A DNA stretch of 64,000 nucleotides from Streptococcus respiraculi (GTDB taxonomy: Bacteria > Bacillota > Bacilli > Lactobacillales > Streptococcaceae): contig NZ_CP022680.1 of NCBI RefSeq assembly GCF_003595525.1, forward strand, positions 1,886,001 to 1,950,000, in the 5' to 3' direction. The position numbers and the translations under genes were made by a program. Positions 36,380-45,733 of the stretch are shown here, in pieces. Below the pieces are notes generated by a model. That model was not told the DNA's origin. It saw only the letters and a program-made list of their open reading frames with translations, and did not search any database. The stretch's first letter is position 1, and the number at the start of each line of letters is the position of its first letter.

Positions 36380-37540
36380 ATGAATATTGGTATTGATAAA
36401 ATCGGTTTTGCAGCGCCTAGCTATGTCCTAGACCTAGCTGACCTAGCGCTTGCGCGACAAATCGATCCTAATAAATTTAAAATTGGATTGCTCCAAAGTG
36501 AAATGGCTGTCGCTCCTGTTACCCAAGACATTGTGACCTTGGGAGCACAAGCTGCCGCAGCTATCTTATCAGACGATGATAAGGCTGCCATTGACATGAT
36601 CATTGTAGGGACCGAATCAAGCATTGACCAAAGTAAAGCTGCCGCGGTCTTTATTCACCAGCTGTTGGACATTCAACCCTTTGCTCGTTCGATTGAAATA
36701 AAGGAAGCCTGTTACGGGGCAACTGCTGGCCTTAGCCTTGCTAAAAGTCACATCGCCCAGTTCCCTAACTCAAAAGTTCTCGTCATTGCAAGCGATATTG
36801 CCAAGTACGGCATTGCTTCAGGTGGTGAGCCAACTCAAGGAGCAGGAGCTGTTGCCATGCTCGTCTCTGCAAACCCACGTATCATGGTACTCAACAATGA
36901 CAATGTCTGCCAGACCCGTGATATCATGGATTTCTGGCGTCCTAATTACGACAAATATCCACGAGTAGACGGCAAATTCTCAACAGAACAATACACTGAG
37001 TGCTTGACCACTACCTTTGACTACTATGTCACAAAAACTGGTAAGAAGCTAGCAGATTTTGCTGCTATGTGCCTCCATATTCCTTTTTCAAAACAAGGGT
37101 TGAAAGGCTTGCAAGCAATCTGCCAGAATGATGATGCAACTTTAAATCGTCTGACGGAGCGCTTCCATGAGGCAATTGTCTATAATCAAGTGGTCGGAAA
37201 CATCTATACAGGATCAATTTTCTTGTCTCTTCTATCGCTTTTGGAAAATAGCCAAGCTTTAAAAGCTGGAGATTCTATCCTCTTTTATAGCTACGGTAGC
37301 GGGGCTGTTTGTGAAATTTTCAGCGGGACACTGGTTGAAGACTACCACAAGCAACTAGAAGAAAATCGCCTTGACCAGCTAAAAAAACGCAAACGTCTCA
37401 GCGTTGCAGAATACGAAGCCATTTTCTTTGAAGAAATTGCATTGGATGAAGCGGGTAACGCAATTGATTTACCAGCAGACGATTGTCCGTTTGCCCTTCA
37501 ACAGGTTGACCAGCACAAACGTATTTACCGTAAAAATTAG
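36380..37540 (+). CDS. mvaS: hydroxymethylglutaryl-CoA synthase
   Basis: Adds acetyl-CoA to acetoacetyl-CoA to give HMG-CoA. The 386-residue bacterial-type enzyme has the catalytic Glu79 in VGTESSID, the acylated Cys111 in EIKEACYGATAGL, and the His in CLHIPFSKQG. FYSYGSGAVCEIFSG lies near the C-terminus. It follows the thiolase gene by 3 bases and is separated from mvaA by a hairpin that resembles a terminator. Confidence 0.97.
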   Translation: MNIGIDKIGFAAPSYVLDLADLALARQIDPNKFKIGLLQSEMAVAPVTQDIVTLGAQAAAAILSDDDKAAIDMIIVGTESSIDQSKAAAVFIHQLLDIQPFARSIEIKEACYGATAGLSLAKSHIAQFPNSKVLVIASDIAKYGIASGGEPTQGAGAVAMLVSANPRIMVLNNDNVCQTRDIMDFWRPNYDKYPRVDGKFSTEQYTECLTTTFDYYVTKTGKKLADFAAMCLHIPFSKQGLKGLQAICQNDDATLNRLTERFHEAIVYNQVVGNIYTGSIFLSLLSLLENSQALKAGDSILFYSYGSGAVCEIFSGTLVEDYHKQLEENRLDQLKKRKRLSVAEYEAIFFEEIALDEAGNAIDLPADDCPFALQQVDQHKRIYRKN

Positions 37541-37547
37541 AGGAAAA

Positions 37548-37583
37548 GGCATCCTCTTGGCAGGGCCAAGAGGTGTCTTTTTT
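37548..37583 (+). terminator. terminator-like hairpin between mvaS and mvaA
   Basis: Bases 37550-37561 (CATCCTCTTGGC) pair with 37565-37575 (GCCAAGAGGTG) and are followed by TCTTTTTT. It lies within the mevalonate operon, 8 bases after the mvaS stop, and could reduce mvaA expression or separate the units. The mvaA ribosome binding site AAGGAG follows at once. Confidence 0.75.
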
Positions 37584-37596
37584 ATAAGGAGTTGAC

Positions 37597-38886
37597 ATGT
37601 CTCTTTTTTCAGGATTTTATAAAAAAACAAGGGAAGAACGAATCACTATTACAGCTGAAACTCGTCAGCTGTCCCAAGAAAGCAAGGATATCCTCTTAGC
37701 CGATCAGAATATCCCCGAAGCCATTGCGGGAAAAATGGCTGAAAATCACCTTGGAACCTTTGCCTTGCCCTTCTCTCTTGTTCCCCAACTAGTCGTGAAT
37801 GGCGTGGAATACAGCATTCCCATGGTGACAGAAGAACCCTCTGTGGTTGCGGCATGCTCTTTCGGTGCTAAAATTATTGCAAAGGCTGGCGGATTTACCA
37901 GCCAGATTTCAGAGCGCCTCATGATTGGACAGGTAGCCCTCTACGATGTTCCTGATATGCTTGTAGCTCAAACTGCTATTCTCGCTCAACAGGATGGCCT
38001 TCTTGCGCATGCCAATAACGCACACCCGTCGATTGTCAAAAGAGGGGGCGGAGCACGTCATCTGACGGTCGAACAAAAAGAAGAGTTCCTCATCGTCTAC
38101 CTCCATGTCGATGTCCAAGAAGCAATGGGAGCAAACATTCTCAACAATATGCTAGAAGCCATTAAGGATGAGTTAGCTGAATTGACAAAGGGCAAAGCGC
38201 TTATGGGAATTCTTTCCAACTACGCAACAGAATCCCTCGTAATGGCCAACTGCCGCATTCCAATCAAACAGCTCCACGTTGAGCCCCATATTGCCCTAGA
38301 AACCGCACAAAATCTTGTAAGAGCTAGCCAGCTTGCTCAGGTAGACCCCTACCGTGCTGCGACCCACAACAAGGGGATTTTCAATGGAATTGATGCCATT
38401 GTGCTTGCTACTGGGAACGATTGGCGCGCCATTGAAGCAGGGGCTCATGCCTATGCCAGTCAGGACGGTCACTACCGAGGTCTATCCACTTGGGAAATCG
38501 TTGACAATGACTTGGTCGGACAACTGACTCTGCCCCTTCCAATTGCAACTGTTGGCGGGTCAATCGGTCTCAATCCCAAGGTTCAAGTTGCCTTTGATAT
38601 ACTGGGTCAACCCCAGGCCAGAACACTGGCAGGCATTATCGTATCTGTCGGGCTCTGCCAGAACTTTGCGGCCCTCCGCGCCCTTGTAACTGCGGGAATC
38701 CAACAAGGACACATGAAACTCCATGCCAAGTCTCTTGCTATGCTAGCAGGCGCTCGTGAGCAGGAAATCGATCAGGTCGCACTTCTCCTGCGCCAAGCAC
38801 CGCACACCAATTTAGAAAACGCCCAATCGATTCTAGCAAGCCTCCGAAAAGAAGCAGAAAAGAGGGACACCAAACCTGAAAAATAG
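37597..38886 (+). CDS. mvaA: hydroxymethylglutaryl-CoA reductase, class II type
   Basis: Reduces HMG-CoA to mevalonate. The 429-residue protein lacks membrane segments, as bacterial class II enzymes do. Visible blocks are MVTEEPSVVAACSFGAK with the catalytic Glu, the EAMGANILNNMLEAI cofactor segment, RAATHNKGIFNGIDAIVLATGNDWRAIEAGAHAYA with the conserved Lys and Asp, and GGSIGLNPKVQVA. The start follows ATAAGGAGTTGAC. The lower mevalonate genes are not in the window. Confidence 0.96.
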   Translation: MSLFSGFYKKTREERITITAETRQLSQESKDILLADQNIPEAIAGKMAENHLGTFALPFSLVPQLVVNGVEYSIPMVTEEPSVVAACSFGAKIIAKAGGFTSQISERLMIGQVALYDVPDMLVAQTAILAQQDGLLAHANNAHPSIVKRGGGARHLTVEQKEEFLIVYLHVDVQEAMGANILNNMLEAIKDELAELTKGKALMGILSNYATESLVMANCRIPIKQLHVEPHIALETAQNLVRASQLAQVDPYRAATHNKGIFNGIDAIVLATGNDWRAIEAGAHAYASQDGHYRGLSTWEIVDNDLVGQLTLPLPIATVGGSIGLNPKVQVAFDILGQPQARTLAGIIVSVGLCQNFAALRALVTAGIQQGHMKLHAKSLAMLAGAREQEIDQVALLLRQAPHTNLENAQSILASLRKEAEKRDTKPEK

Positions 38887-39002
38887 CCCATTAAAGGCTA
38901 ACTCGCCTTTCTATTTAGAAACTCGTTAGAAAGCAACCACTTGGATTGCCTCACTCTATAATGTCTTTTCTAAGAGTTTTTTGATTGAAAAGACAAAGAA
39001 AA

Positions 39003-39044
39003 AGATTGAAGAAAATGGATCAAAATAGACTTTTTCTTCAATCT
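39003..39044. terminator. hairpin between mvaA and the GNAT gene
   Basis: A perfect 13-bp stem, AGATTGAAGAAAA (39003-39015) with TTTTCTTCAATCT (39032-39044), lies in the 200-base gap between the convergent mvaA and GNAT genes. A-rich and T-rich arms on both sides make it a plausible bidirectional terminator. The rest of the gap shows nothing clear. Confidence 0.55.
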
Positions 39045-39086
39045 GTAAGGGACGAGCTACTCTCTTTTTCTCTCGTAATCATAGCC

Positions 39087-39548
39087 CTATAAAATACGTT
39101 CCATCCGTAATTTCTGCGGAGTCATGCCTAGGCGCTGATAAAAAGCAAGCGCTTCTTGGTTAGCATTCCAGACATCAAGGCTCACATTGTAGCAGCCCTT
39201 TTCCTTGGCAAATTCAAGAGCGTAGGCATATAATTGCTGCCCGATAGACTGTCCTCTGAGAGCTTCCTTGACACACAAATCATCGATAAATAAGGTCTTT
39301 ACTTTTTGTAAAACAGCATGTTCCTCTTCCACTAATTCACAGAATAAGTGACCGACAACCTGTCCCTCTAGTTCATAGACAAAAATCGGCTTGCAGGGAT
39401 TATGGAGCAATTCTTCCAATTCCAGAACGGAAAATTTTTGTCCCCTAGCCTTAAATAAATCTGGTCGCACCTCATGGTGAACGCTCAAAATTTCTTGTAA
39501 TAGATCATTTAAAGCTGGAATATCTGCTACAGTTGCTGGTCGAATCAT
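39087..39548 (-). CDS. GNAT family N-acetyltransferase
   Basis: A 153-residue single-domain acetyltransferase. MIRPATVADIPALNDLLQEIL is the N-terminal GNAT strand and helix, IDDLCVKEALRGQSIGQQLYAYALEFAKEKG contains the acetyl-CoA binding R-x-x-x-I-G motif, and VWNANQEALAFYQRLGMTPQ is the typical C-terminal motif. The substrate cannot be inferred. It is monocistronic, with AGGAGAT before the start. Confidence 0.9.
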   Translation of the reverse strand: MIRPATVADIPALNDLLQEILSVHHEVRPDLFKARGQKFSVLELEELLHNPCKPIFVYELEGQVVGHLFCELVEEEHAVLQKVKTLFIDDLCVKEALRGQSIGQQLYAYALEFAKEKGCYNVSLDVWNANQEALAFYQRLGMTPQKLRMERIL

Positions 39549-39746
39549 CTCTATCTCCTCTCTATTTTTTCTATTATATCACAATCCTAATCCAACTTCA
39601 GACACTATCCCAATTAATATAAAAAGGAAAACGGACAATACTTTGATAGAGCTAGCCTTTTTTAGCTGTCACAAGTATTCCCTATTCTACAATTATTTTT
39701 TTGATTCTTGCCATGGTATAATAGTATAAAATTTAAGGGAACTCTT

Positions 39747-40019
39747 ATGAACAAAGTGAAAAAGAAAATCTATCGTAACACACCTGCCTTCACCCTCATG
39801 GCTCAGGCTTCATTTGCCTTCTTCGCGACCTTGATTCTAATCGGTTTGTACACCTTGAAAGAGCCACTCATGGTAAAAGGCTACTACCTCATGGGATTTG
39901 TTGGCTTGATTTCCTCATCGTTTACCATTTCAAAAGTTGTGCGTGACAACCAAGAAGACGAAGACAACTATAATCTATTGCTACAAAAAGCAACAATCGA
40001 TGAAGATACAGACAAATAA
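39747..40019 (+). CDS. YiaAB two-helix domain small membrane protein
   Basis: A 90-residue protein with two membrane helices (about residues 12-33 and 43-61): RNTPAFTLMAQASFAFFATL, then ILIGLYTLKEPLMVKGYYLM, with an acidic C-terminal tail. This matches the YiaA/YiaB two-helix domain, whose function is unknown. An extended -10 TGGTATAATAG lies about 25 bases upstream. I chose the ATG at 39747 rather than 39708 because the upstream in-frame ATG is before the promoter and AAGGGAAC precedes 39747. Confidence 0.85.
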   Translation: MNKVKKKIYRNTPAFTLMAQASFAFFATLILIGLYTLKEPLMVKGYYLMGFVGLISSSFTISKVVRDNQEDEDNYNLLLQKATIDEDTDK

Positions 40020-40057
40020 CAAAGAGCACTCGTTGATATTCAGCGAGTGCTCTTTGT
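40019..40057. terminator. strong hairpin terminator after the YiaAB gene
   Basis: AACAAAGAGCACTCG (from 40019) pairs with CGAGTGCTCTTTGTT (to 40057), a 15-bp perfect stem, immediately at the stop codon. T-rich or A-rich flanks on either side allow bidirectional use against the convergent hup gene. Confidence 0.8.
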
Positions 40058-40107
40058 TATCCTCATACTTGAAAAATGCTTTGCCCCTTGCTTGCCCCTC
40101 AGACACA

Positions 40108-40154
40108 AAAAAGCCCCCTGCACAACGCAGAAACGTTGATACAGTAGGCTTTTT
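40108..40154 (-). terminator. intrinsic terminator after hup
   Basis: On the minus strand AAAAAGCCTACTGTAxxAACG folds onto CGTTxxGCAGGGGGCTTTTTT, about 10 bases after the hup stop, with a T-tract of six. Pairing is imperfect but long. Confidence 0.7.
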
Positions 40155-40163
40155 AAGTCAAGC

Positions 40164-40439
40164 TTATTTAACAGCGTCTTTAAGAGCTTTACCAGCTTTG
40201 AATGCTGGAACTTTAGAAGCTGCGATTGTAATTTCTTTACCAGTTTGTGGGTTGCGACCTTTACGTGCTGCACGCTCACGAACTTCAAAGTTACCAAAAC
40301 CAATCAATTGAACTTTTTCACCAGCTGCAAGGTAGTCAGCTACTGCTGCAAATACTGCATCAACTGCTGCTGCTGAATCTTTCTTAGTCAATGAAGTTGC
40401 TTCTGCAACTTTTGCAATCAAATCTTGTTTATTAGCCAT
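40164..40439 (-). CDS. hup: DNA-binding protein HU
   Basis: A 91-residue nucleoid protein, [20 protein letters not shown], with the HU/IHF signature [21 protein letters not shown] in the DNA-binding arm and a C-terminal [16 protein letters not shown]. It is the usual single, highly expressed HU of streptococci. It has a near-consensus promoter upstream and a strong terminator. Confidence 0.97.
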   Translation of the reverse strand: MANKQDLIAKVAEATSLTKKDSAAAVDAVFAAVADYLAAGEKVQLIGFGNFEVRERAARKGRNPQTGKEITIAASKVPAFKAGKALKDAVK

Positions 40440-40486
40440 TTTGCTAAATCCTCCAATTAATTTTCTGAGTTACTACTCACCCTAAT

Positions 40487-40515
40487 ATAGTACCTAATTT
40501 TATCCATTTGGTCAA
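40487..40515 (-). promoter_or_regulatory. hup promoter
   Basis: On the minus strand TTGACC (40510-40515) and TACTAT (40487-40492) are separated by 17 bases, about 48 bases upstream of the HU start codon. Confidence 0.75.
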
Positions 40516-40532
40516 GCTTTTAGTACGATTTA

Positions 40533-41132
40533 TTAGCTTTTTCTGTAAATATCGAAAATGAGCTGATTATTGTACAAATCAATGGTATTAGCCTTGACGT
40601 AAATCTTTTGCTCATTCTCAATTTCAGTGAGCTGAATCGTCACGGTAGCCTTTGAAGCATCAATCGTTACAAATGCTGGCAACTGCGACTGCTTCTTGAT
40701 ATAAGACAAAATTTCTTCCTTAGGGAGAGACAAGGTACCTGCTGAAATTTCTGATACCGTCAACAAGACACTGCCGTCTTTTAATTTGTTGGGTTGGAAA
40801 TAAACATAAAGAGGAATATCTAGCCCCCAAATCTTGTACCTTCCCTCAAATAGGAGAAACTGATTGGTTGCCGTCACCTTATAAGAAAAGGTATCTGTTT
40901 GGTAGTCTTTCAAATAAGTCGCAAGCATCGTATTTAATTGTTCCTTAGTGGTCGTAAAGGTTCCTAGTTGTTCATCGCTTCTTGCATTATTTGAGGCAAC
41001 AAGTGATGTCATGTCCTCACGGTTCGTCGTTACTCGCTCCACTAGAACTAAACTGAGTGCCACTAAAGCAGCAATCAAGGCTAGAAAAGCCCATTTCCAT
41101 TTATTGATTGTTCCATTCTTTTTTGGTTTCAC
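40533..41132 (-). CDS. YpmS family (DUF2140) membrane-anchored protein
   Basis: A 199-residue protein with a basic N-terminus, one membrane helix (about 13-31, WKWAFLALIAALVALSLVLV) and an extracytoplasmic beta-rich domain, including FEGRYKIWGLDIPLYVYFQP. This is the YpmS/DUF2140 pattern, function unknown. Its start overlaps the end of the lipase-like gene by 32 bases. The order DegV, YpmR-like lipase, YpmS is also found in Bacillus and other Firmicutes. Confidence 0.82.
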   Translation of the reverse strand: MKPKKNGTINKWKWAFLALIAALVALSLVLVERVTTNREDMTSLVASNNARSDEQLGTFTTTKEQLNTMLATYLKDYQTDTFSYKVTATNQFLLFEGRYKIWGLDIPLYVYFQPNKLKDGSVLLTVSEISAGTLSLPKEEILSYIKKQSQLPAFVTIDASKATVTIQLTEIENEQKIYVKANTIDLYNNQLIFDIYRKS

Positions 41133-41943
41133 GAATCGCCTCCATAACTGCCTTGTTTATGATTTCATAGCCTGTATTGTTGGGATGAAAACTGTCTTCT
41201 TCAGCCAGCAAATTATTCGCTACCTTGCTCGGGGTGCTGTTTGACTGGCTGATGCCTGCTTCTCCGTCCAATCCCTTATAGAGCAAATCGTTAATCGACA
41301 CAAAGTAGACACCGTCTACCTGCTCTATGGCAGAAGCTGTCACTTGATTCCAGTTGTCCACCACCGTCTGCATTTCCGTCAATTCAGGAAAATTGAGATA
41401 AAAAGGATTATAAATCCCAATAACATAAATCGGTAAATGAGGATTGTCCGCCCGTGCCTTATCAATAATCTTCAGCAAGCGTTGGCTGTAAGCTTGGGCA
41501 GGCTCATCAAAAACGGAGAGATTAAGGCTGGTAATATTGTCCAAAATAGTATAGCGAAGATCATTTCCCCCAACTGTTAAGGTCATCAGGTCAGCTTTTT
41601 TCAGGCTAGTTACAATTTCCGCCTCATCCATTCGCTTTAAAATCTGCTGACTGGTATTGCCAGAAACCCCGTAATTATCATAGGTCACTTGATAGCCATA
41701 TTGATTCCCAATTCCTTGGGCAAGAAGAGGGACAAAGCCACCTTGTTCTGTCTTATCCCCTACCCCTTGGGTCAGTGAATCGCCCAGCGCGACATAGTAA
41801 AATTTTCTAACTTCTCCTGTCCCATTCTTACTCTGTTCCAGACGGGGTTGGGCTGTTGGAATCAGGAATTGAAAGAAAAATAGAAATCCCAGCAAGCTGA
41901 GAAAAAAGAATAATAAGTGATGTAAATATGTTCGACTATTCAT
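41101..41943 (-). CDS. SGNH/GDSL hydrolase (YpmR-like lipase/esterase)
   Basis: A 280-residue exported enzyme. An N-terminal membrane segment (about 7-27, [19 protein letters not shown]) precedes the SGNH domain: [10 protein letters not shown] (block I Ser), [13 protein letters not shown] (block II Gly), [10 protein letters not shown] (block III Asn), and the block [11 protein letters not shown] with catalytic Asp and His. Substrate unknown. It overlaps DegV by 8 bases and YpmS by 32 bases, so the three are co-transcribed. Confidence 0.9.
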   Translation of the reverse strand: MNSRTYLHHLLFFFLSLLGFLFFFQFLIPTAQPRLEQSKNGTGEVRKFYYVALGDSLTQGVGDKTEQGGFVPLLAQGIGNQYGYQVTYDNYGVSGNTSQQILKRMDEAEIVTSLKKADLMTLTVGGNDLRYTILDNITSLNLSVFDEPAQAYSQRLLKIIDKARADNPHLPIYVIGIYNPFYLNFPELTEMQTVVDNWNQVTASAIEQVDGVYFVSINDLLYKGLDGEAGISQSNSTPSKVANNLLAEEDSFHPNNTGYEIINKAVMEAIRETKKEWNNQ

Positions 41944-42769
41944 AGCGTACTAGAACGGCCCAGGCATCTTCTCCTGTATGAGTTTGAATAATGGATCCTG
42001 TTTCCAAGACAGAAATGTCTTCTGCCACAAAAGGCTGTAAGGCTGCCTTCATTTCCTGAGCAAAATCAGGCGCCCCTGCATAGGAAATACCAATTTCTGC
42101 CACCTCTTTATCTACTAAACCTGCAGCAAATTCATCTAGCCATTTTTTAAAGGTCTTAGCTCCACGGCCTTTCGTTATCGGATGTAATTGATGGCCTGTC
42201 ATCTCCATAATTACACGGATATTCAGAAGCGAGCTGAGTAAGCCTGTCACCCGACCGATACGGCCACCCTTGACTAGATTTTCTAAAGTTGAAATTCCAA
42301 TGTAGAGTTCTGTCTTTTGCTGAACGTCTTCAATAGCCGCCAAGATTTCTTCCTTACTTGCGCCAGCTTGGGTAAGGCGAGCCGCAGTAACCACTTGAAA
42401 TTTCGCTGCCTGATCGGTAAAACTAGAATCAATAATGGTCACATCCACTCCTGACAAGGTCGCTCCTTGACGAGCTGCTTCAACTGTCCCTGACAAGGCG
42501 TGCGATAAGAGAATGGCGATAATTTGGCTACCGTCTGCGGCTAGATTGGCAAAGGTTTCGGCAAATAATCCCACCGGAGGCTGACTGGTTTTGGGCAACT
42601 TTTTACTATTCCGCATCAATTGCAGGAATTGCCCTTCTCTCAAATCACTATCAGAATAGACCACCCCATCTACCATAACGGATAAGGGAACCACTGTAAT
42701 ACCTAGCTCTTCAACGAGTGAGGGTTCAATCGTTGTACTAGAATCTGTAACAATTTTTATCGTACTCAT
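41936..42769 (-). CDS. DegV family fatty-acid-binding protein
   Basis: A 277-residue two-domain protein with the DegV signature [37 protein letters not shown] with the fatty-acid contacting Thr/Ser, [18 protein letters not shown], and the conserved [20 protein letters not shown]. DegV/FakB proteins deliver exogenous fatty acids to the FakA kinase; whether this paralogue does is not shown. A TATAAT preceded by TGG lies about 45 bases upstream, so it starts the lipase/YpmS operon. Confidence 0.93.
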   Translation of the reverse strand: MSTIKIVTDSSTTIEPSLVEELGITVVPLSVMVDGVVYSDSDLREGQFLQLMRNSKKLPKTSQPPVGLFAETFANLAADGSQIIAILLSHALSGTVEAARQGATLSGVDVTIIDSSFTDQAAKFQVVTAARLTQAGASKEEILAAIEDVQQKTELYIGISTLENLVKGGRIGRVTGLLSSLLNIRVIMEMTGHQLHPITKGRGAKTFKKWLDEFAAGLVDKEVAEIGISYAGAPDFAQEMKAALQPFVAEDISVLETGSIIQTHTGEDAWAVLVRYE

Positions 42770-42845
42770 ATCTCTTCCTATTCCTTCACATTTATTCCTT
42801 CAATTATACCAAATTTTTCCATTTTCATCTATCGGAAAGAGGTAG

Positions 42846-42870
42846 AAAAAAATGCTCCTAGTGGAACATT
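42846..42870 (-). terminator. terminator after the phosphatase gene
   Basis: On the minus strand AATGTTCC (42863-42870) pairs with GGAGCATT (42851-42858) around ACTA and is followed by TTTTTT. It closes the xseA-to-phosphatase block. Confidence 0.75.
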
Positions 42871-42893
42871 CTTTTCGTCTAAACGATCCATTC

Positions 42894-43625
42894 TTAGTCG
42901 TCACTAGCAATAAAACCGTCATTTGGAATCGCATAGTGCGCTGTGATTTCGCCATTTGTAAAGCGAATACCATGTAAGACACCGCCGTAAACAGCACCGC
43001 CGTCCATGCCAATTTTCCCATCAGCTGTCTGCCATAGTTTTGAGCTTCCCATAGGTTCTCCTGTCAGATAGGTCGTAGGGGTATGCCCAAAAACAATGCC
43101 TTTTCCTGTCTTATTTTCTGCTTCGTGAAAAGGTGACCGCAGCCAAACCTTTTGATAATCGGTCGTATCTTGCCAATTGTTCAAAGTTAAATCAAGCCCT
43201 GCATGGACAAAAATCAACTGTTCTGTCTCCACATGAAAGGGCATTTGACGGATAAAGGCAACCAAGTCGCCTGCTTCTGCCAGCACTCGTTTGGCATCAC
43301 GAATCCCGTCCACAGGAGCATTCAAGGGACGTCCCAAAATCGAGTTAATCGTTGTATCGCCACCATTTCGTCTGTAATGGTCATATCGAGCTTCTGGGTC
43401 GTCTAGCCAGGCTAGAAACATGTATTCGTGATTACCAGATAAGCAAATAGCCTGTTTTTGCTCTACCAAATCTTTGACCCGTTCCAAAACAGCGCGACCA
43501 TTTTCACCACGGTCAATCAAATCACCTAGAAAAATCAGCTGTTCTTCTTCATTCCAATGTTCGAGAAGCGTTTCAAGCATGCCTGCCTTTCCATGGACAT
43601 CTCCGATGACAAAGTAATTGGACAT
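42894..43625 (-). CDS. metallophosphoesterase, serine/threonine protein phosphatase-like
   Basis: A 243-residue PPP-type phosphatase with the metal motifs GDVHGKAGML, FLGDLIDRGENGRAVLERV and LSGNHEYMFL, then VHAGLDLTLNN and VFGHTPTTYLTGE with late histidines. It hydrolyses phosphate esters, protein or small molecule. The frame also has an ATG at 43637 that overlaps the recN stop as ATGA. I prefer 43625 because a GAAAGAAG stretch precedes it and MSNYFVIGDVHG is the natural N-terminus, but translational coupling from 43637 is possible. Confidence 0.9.
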   Translation of the reverse strand: MSNYFVIGDVHGKAGMLETLLEHWNEEEQLIFLGDLIDRGENGRAVLERVKDLVEQKQAICLSGNHEYMFLAWLDDPEARYDHYRRNGGDTTINSILGRPLNAPVDGIRDAKRVLAEAGDLVAFIRQMPFHVETEQLIFVHAGLDLTLNNWQDTTDYQKVWLRSPFHEAENKTGKGIVFGHTPTTYLTGEPMGSSKLWQTADGKIGMDGGAVYGGVLHGIRFTNGEITAHYAIPNDGFIASDD

Positions 43626-43633
43626 CTTCTTTC

Positions 43634-45295
43634 TCATTTCTTCTTTAATAATTCCCTAGCCTGTGTCAATGCTGCTTCTGTCACATTTTCCCCAGCTAAC
43701 ATTTTCGCAACTTCTTCAATTCGCTCCTCAGTTGTCAAGAGTCGAACACGAGAAACAGTAGAGTGATCATCGCTTACTTTTTCAATGAAGAACTGGTAAT
43801 CTGCAACCGCAATCACCTGCGGCAGATGAGAAATGGCTAAAACCTGCCCGTTAGAACCAATTTTGTAAATCTTCTGAGCTATAGCTTGCGCCACACGACC
43901 AGAAACTCCAGTGTCTACCTCGTCAAAGACGATACTGGTCTTACCTTCCTTGCGAGAAAATGCAGACTTAATGGCGAGCATTAGGCGGGATAATTCTCCC
44001 CCACTTGCTACCTTGACCAGAGGCTTGAAATTCTCACCCGGGTTGGTTGAAATGTAAAATTCCACCTGTTCATTTCCTTCACGACCGAACTTGGCCTTGC
44101 TAAAGCGGACCTGAAAATCAGCCTTTTCCATGTACAGGTCTTTTAATTCCTGCTTGATTTCTTGCTCCAAGCCTTCTGCCAACTGATGACGAGCAGTTGA
44201 CAATTCACCTGCCAAGCGCACCAGGTCTTTTTCACGATGTTTTAGTTCTATCTCAAGATTGTCAGACGAAATATCTGAGCCTGTCAAGAGATGATATTCC
44301 TTAGTGATTTGGTCCAGATAATCCAAGACATCATCAACTGCGCCACCGTATTTTCGGGTGATACTATAAATCAAGTCCAGTCGACTTTCTACTTGCAACA
44401 GTCGATTACCGTCAAAATCAAGCCCATCAATAATCCCCTCAAGACGTTTGGTCACATCTTCTAAAACATAGTAGGTCTCAGAAAGACTAGATGCCAAATC
44501 CTTGTAGCTCGGATCAAATTCTTCAATTGATTCCAAATCATGCATGGCTGAGCGGACATTTCCTAGACTAGAAAAGTCTTCATTATCAAGCATAGCGTAG
44601 GCATTGGTCAAGGTATCGGCAATCTGCTTGTGATTGAGCAGGCGCTCTCGTTCTTGATGTAGCTCCTTGTCCTCGCCTGCTTTCAAATCTGCCGCCTCAA
44701 TCTCAGCCATTTGGTACTCCAGCATCTCGATACGCGCCTTATTTTCTTCTTGATTTTTCTGAATGGTTAAGACTTGCTTACGCAGGGCTTTATAGGCTTC
44801 AAAAGCTGCCTTGTAGGCTACTTTTAAGCGACCAAAAGAATCGTCTCCAAACTCATCTAACATGGCGATATGATGCTGCGGTCGCATCAGCTCTTCCTGA
44901 TCATGTTGCCCATGAATATCGACCAAATGTTGACCGACAGCTTTTAACACAGACAAATTAACCAACTGACCATTGAGGCGGCTGACACTACGCCCATTTT
45001 GCAGAATCTCACGGCGAATAATCAGCTCATCTGAGACTTCTAGGCCCTGTTCTTCCAAGAGCTCCCGCAGGTGCAGATTTTGCTCAATTGAAAACAAGCC
45101 TTCAATCTCAGCCTTTTGCATCCCATGTCGAATGACGTCAGTGGTCGCTCTGCTCCCCAACATCATATTCATGGCATCAATAATAATTGATTTCCCAGCC
45201 CCTGTTTCTCCTGTAAGAACGGTCATTCCCTGCTCAAAATGAAGGGAAATTTCCTCAATAATGGCAAAATTTTTAATGGAAATTTCAAGTAACAT
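43634..45295 (-). CDS. recN: DNA repair protein RecN
   Basis: An SMC-like ATPase acting early at double-strand breaks. The 553-residue protein has the Walker A TGETGAGKSIIIDAM at about 29-43, a central coiled coil interrupted by a hinge (about 160-370), the signature SGGELSRLMLAIKSAF and Walker B TSIVFDEVDTGVSG, ending with the H-loop LAISHLPQV. Length is normal. It lies 6 bases after argR. Confidence 0.97.
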   Translation of the reverse strand: MLLEISIKNFAIIEEISLHFEQGMTVLTGETGAGKSIIIDAMNMMLGSRATTDVIRHGMQKAEIEGLFSIEQNLHLRELLEEQGLEVSDELIIRREILQNGRSVSRLNGQLVNLSVLKAVGQHLVDIHGQHDQEELMRPQHHIAMLDEFGDDSFGRLKVAYKAAFEAYKALRKQVLTIQKNQEENKARIEMLEYQMAEIEAADLKAGEDKELHQERERLLNHKQIADTLTNAYAMLDNEDFSSLGNVRSAMHDLESIEEFDPSYKDLASSLSETYYVLEDVTKRLEGIIDGLDFDGNRLLQVESRLDLIYSITRKYGGAVDDVLDYLDQITKEYHLLTGSDISSDNLEIELKHREKDLVRLAGELSTARHQLAEGLEQEIKQELKDLYMEKADFQVRFSKAKFGREGNEQVEFYISTNPGENFKPLVKVASGGELSRLMLAIKSAFSRKEGKTSIVFDEVDTGVSGRVAQAIAQKIYKIGSNGQVLAISHLPQVIAVADYQFFIEKVSDDHSTVSRVRLLTTEERIEEVAKMLAGENVTEAALTQARELLKKK

Positions 45296-45301
45296 GACAA
45301 C

Positions 45302-45733
45302 CTACCAATTTTTTATCGTTTCTAAGACCTCTGGTGCCTTATCCTTATCCCGTACAATCATCAAAATCGTATCATCATCTGAAACAATGCTAAAAATAAC
45401 CTCTGAAAAAGCCTCAACAATCTGATTCTTCACAAAGGCTGTGCTTCCTGGCACCAACTTTAAATTCAGCATATTGTCCAAAATTTCAGATGACAAGACA
45501 TTTTTTTCAACCAACTTTAGACCCGCACTCTTGGTTTTTGGTAGCTCATAAATATAACTATTGTCTTTCAACGGTGTTTTCACAATCCCTAATTCCTTGA
45601 TGTCTCGGGAAACCGTTGCCTGAGTTGCCGTCAAGCCAGACTTCCGAAGATGCTCGACAATTTCTTCCTGCCTACCAATCTCAAAATCCGTTACAAATTT
45701 TCTAATTTTCTCTAAGCGTTCTTTTTTACTCAT
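45302..45733 (-). CDS. argR: ArgR family transcriptional regulator
   Basis: A 143-residue arginine repressor-type protein. An N-terminal winged helix (KKERLEKIRKFVTDFEIG, LTATQATVSRDIKELGIVK) is followed by a C-terminal oligomerisation and ligand domain with GSTAFVKNQIVE and VSDDDTILMIVRDKD. In streptococci, copies in the tlyA-recN context form part of the ArgR/AhrC set controlling arginine genes. Targets are not in this window. The start overlaps tlyA by 8 bases. Confidence 0.93.
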   Translation of the reverse strand: MSKKERLEKIRKFVTDFEIGRQEEIVEHLRKSGLTATQATVSRDIKELGIVKTPLKDNSYIYELPKTKSAGLKLVEKNVLSSEILDNMLNLKLVPGSTAFVKNQIVEAFSEVIFSIVSDDDTILMIVRDKDKAPEVLETIKNW

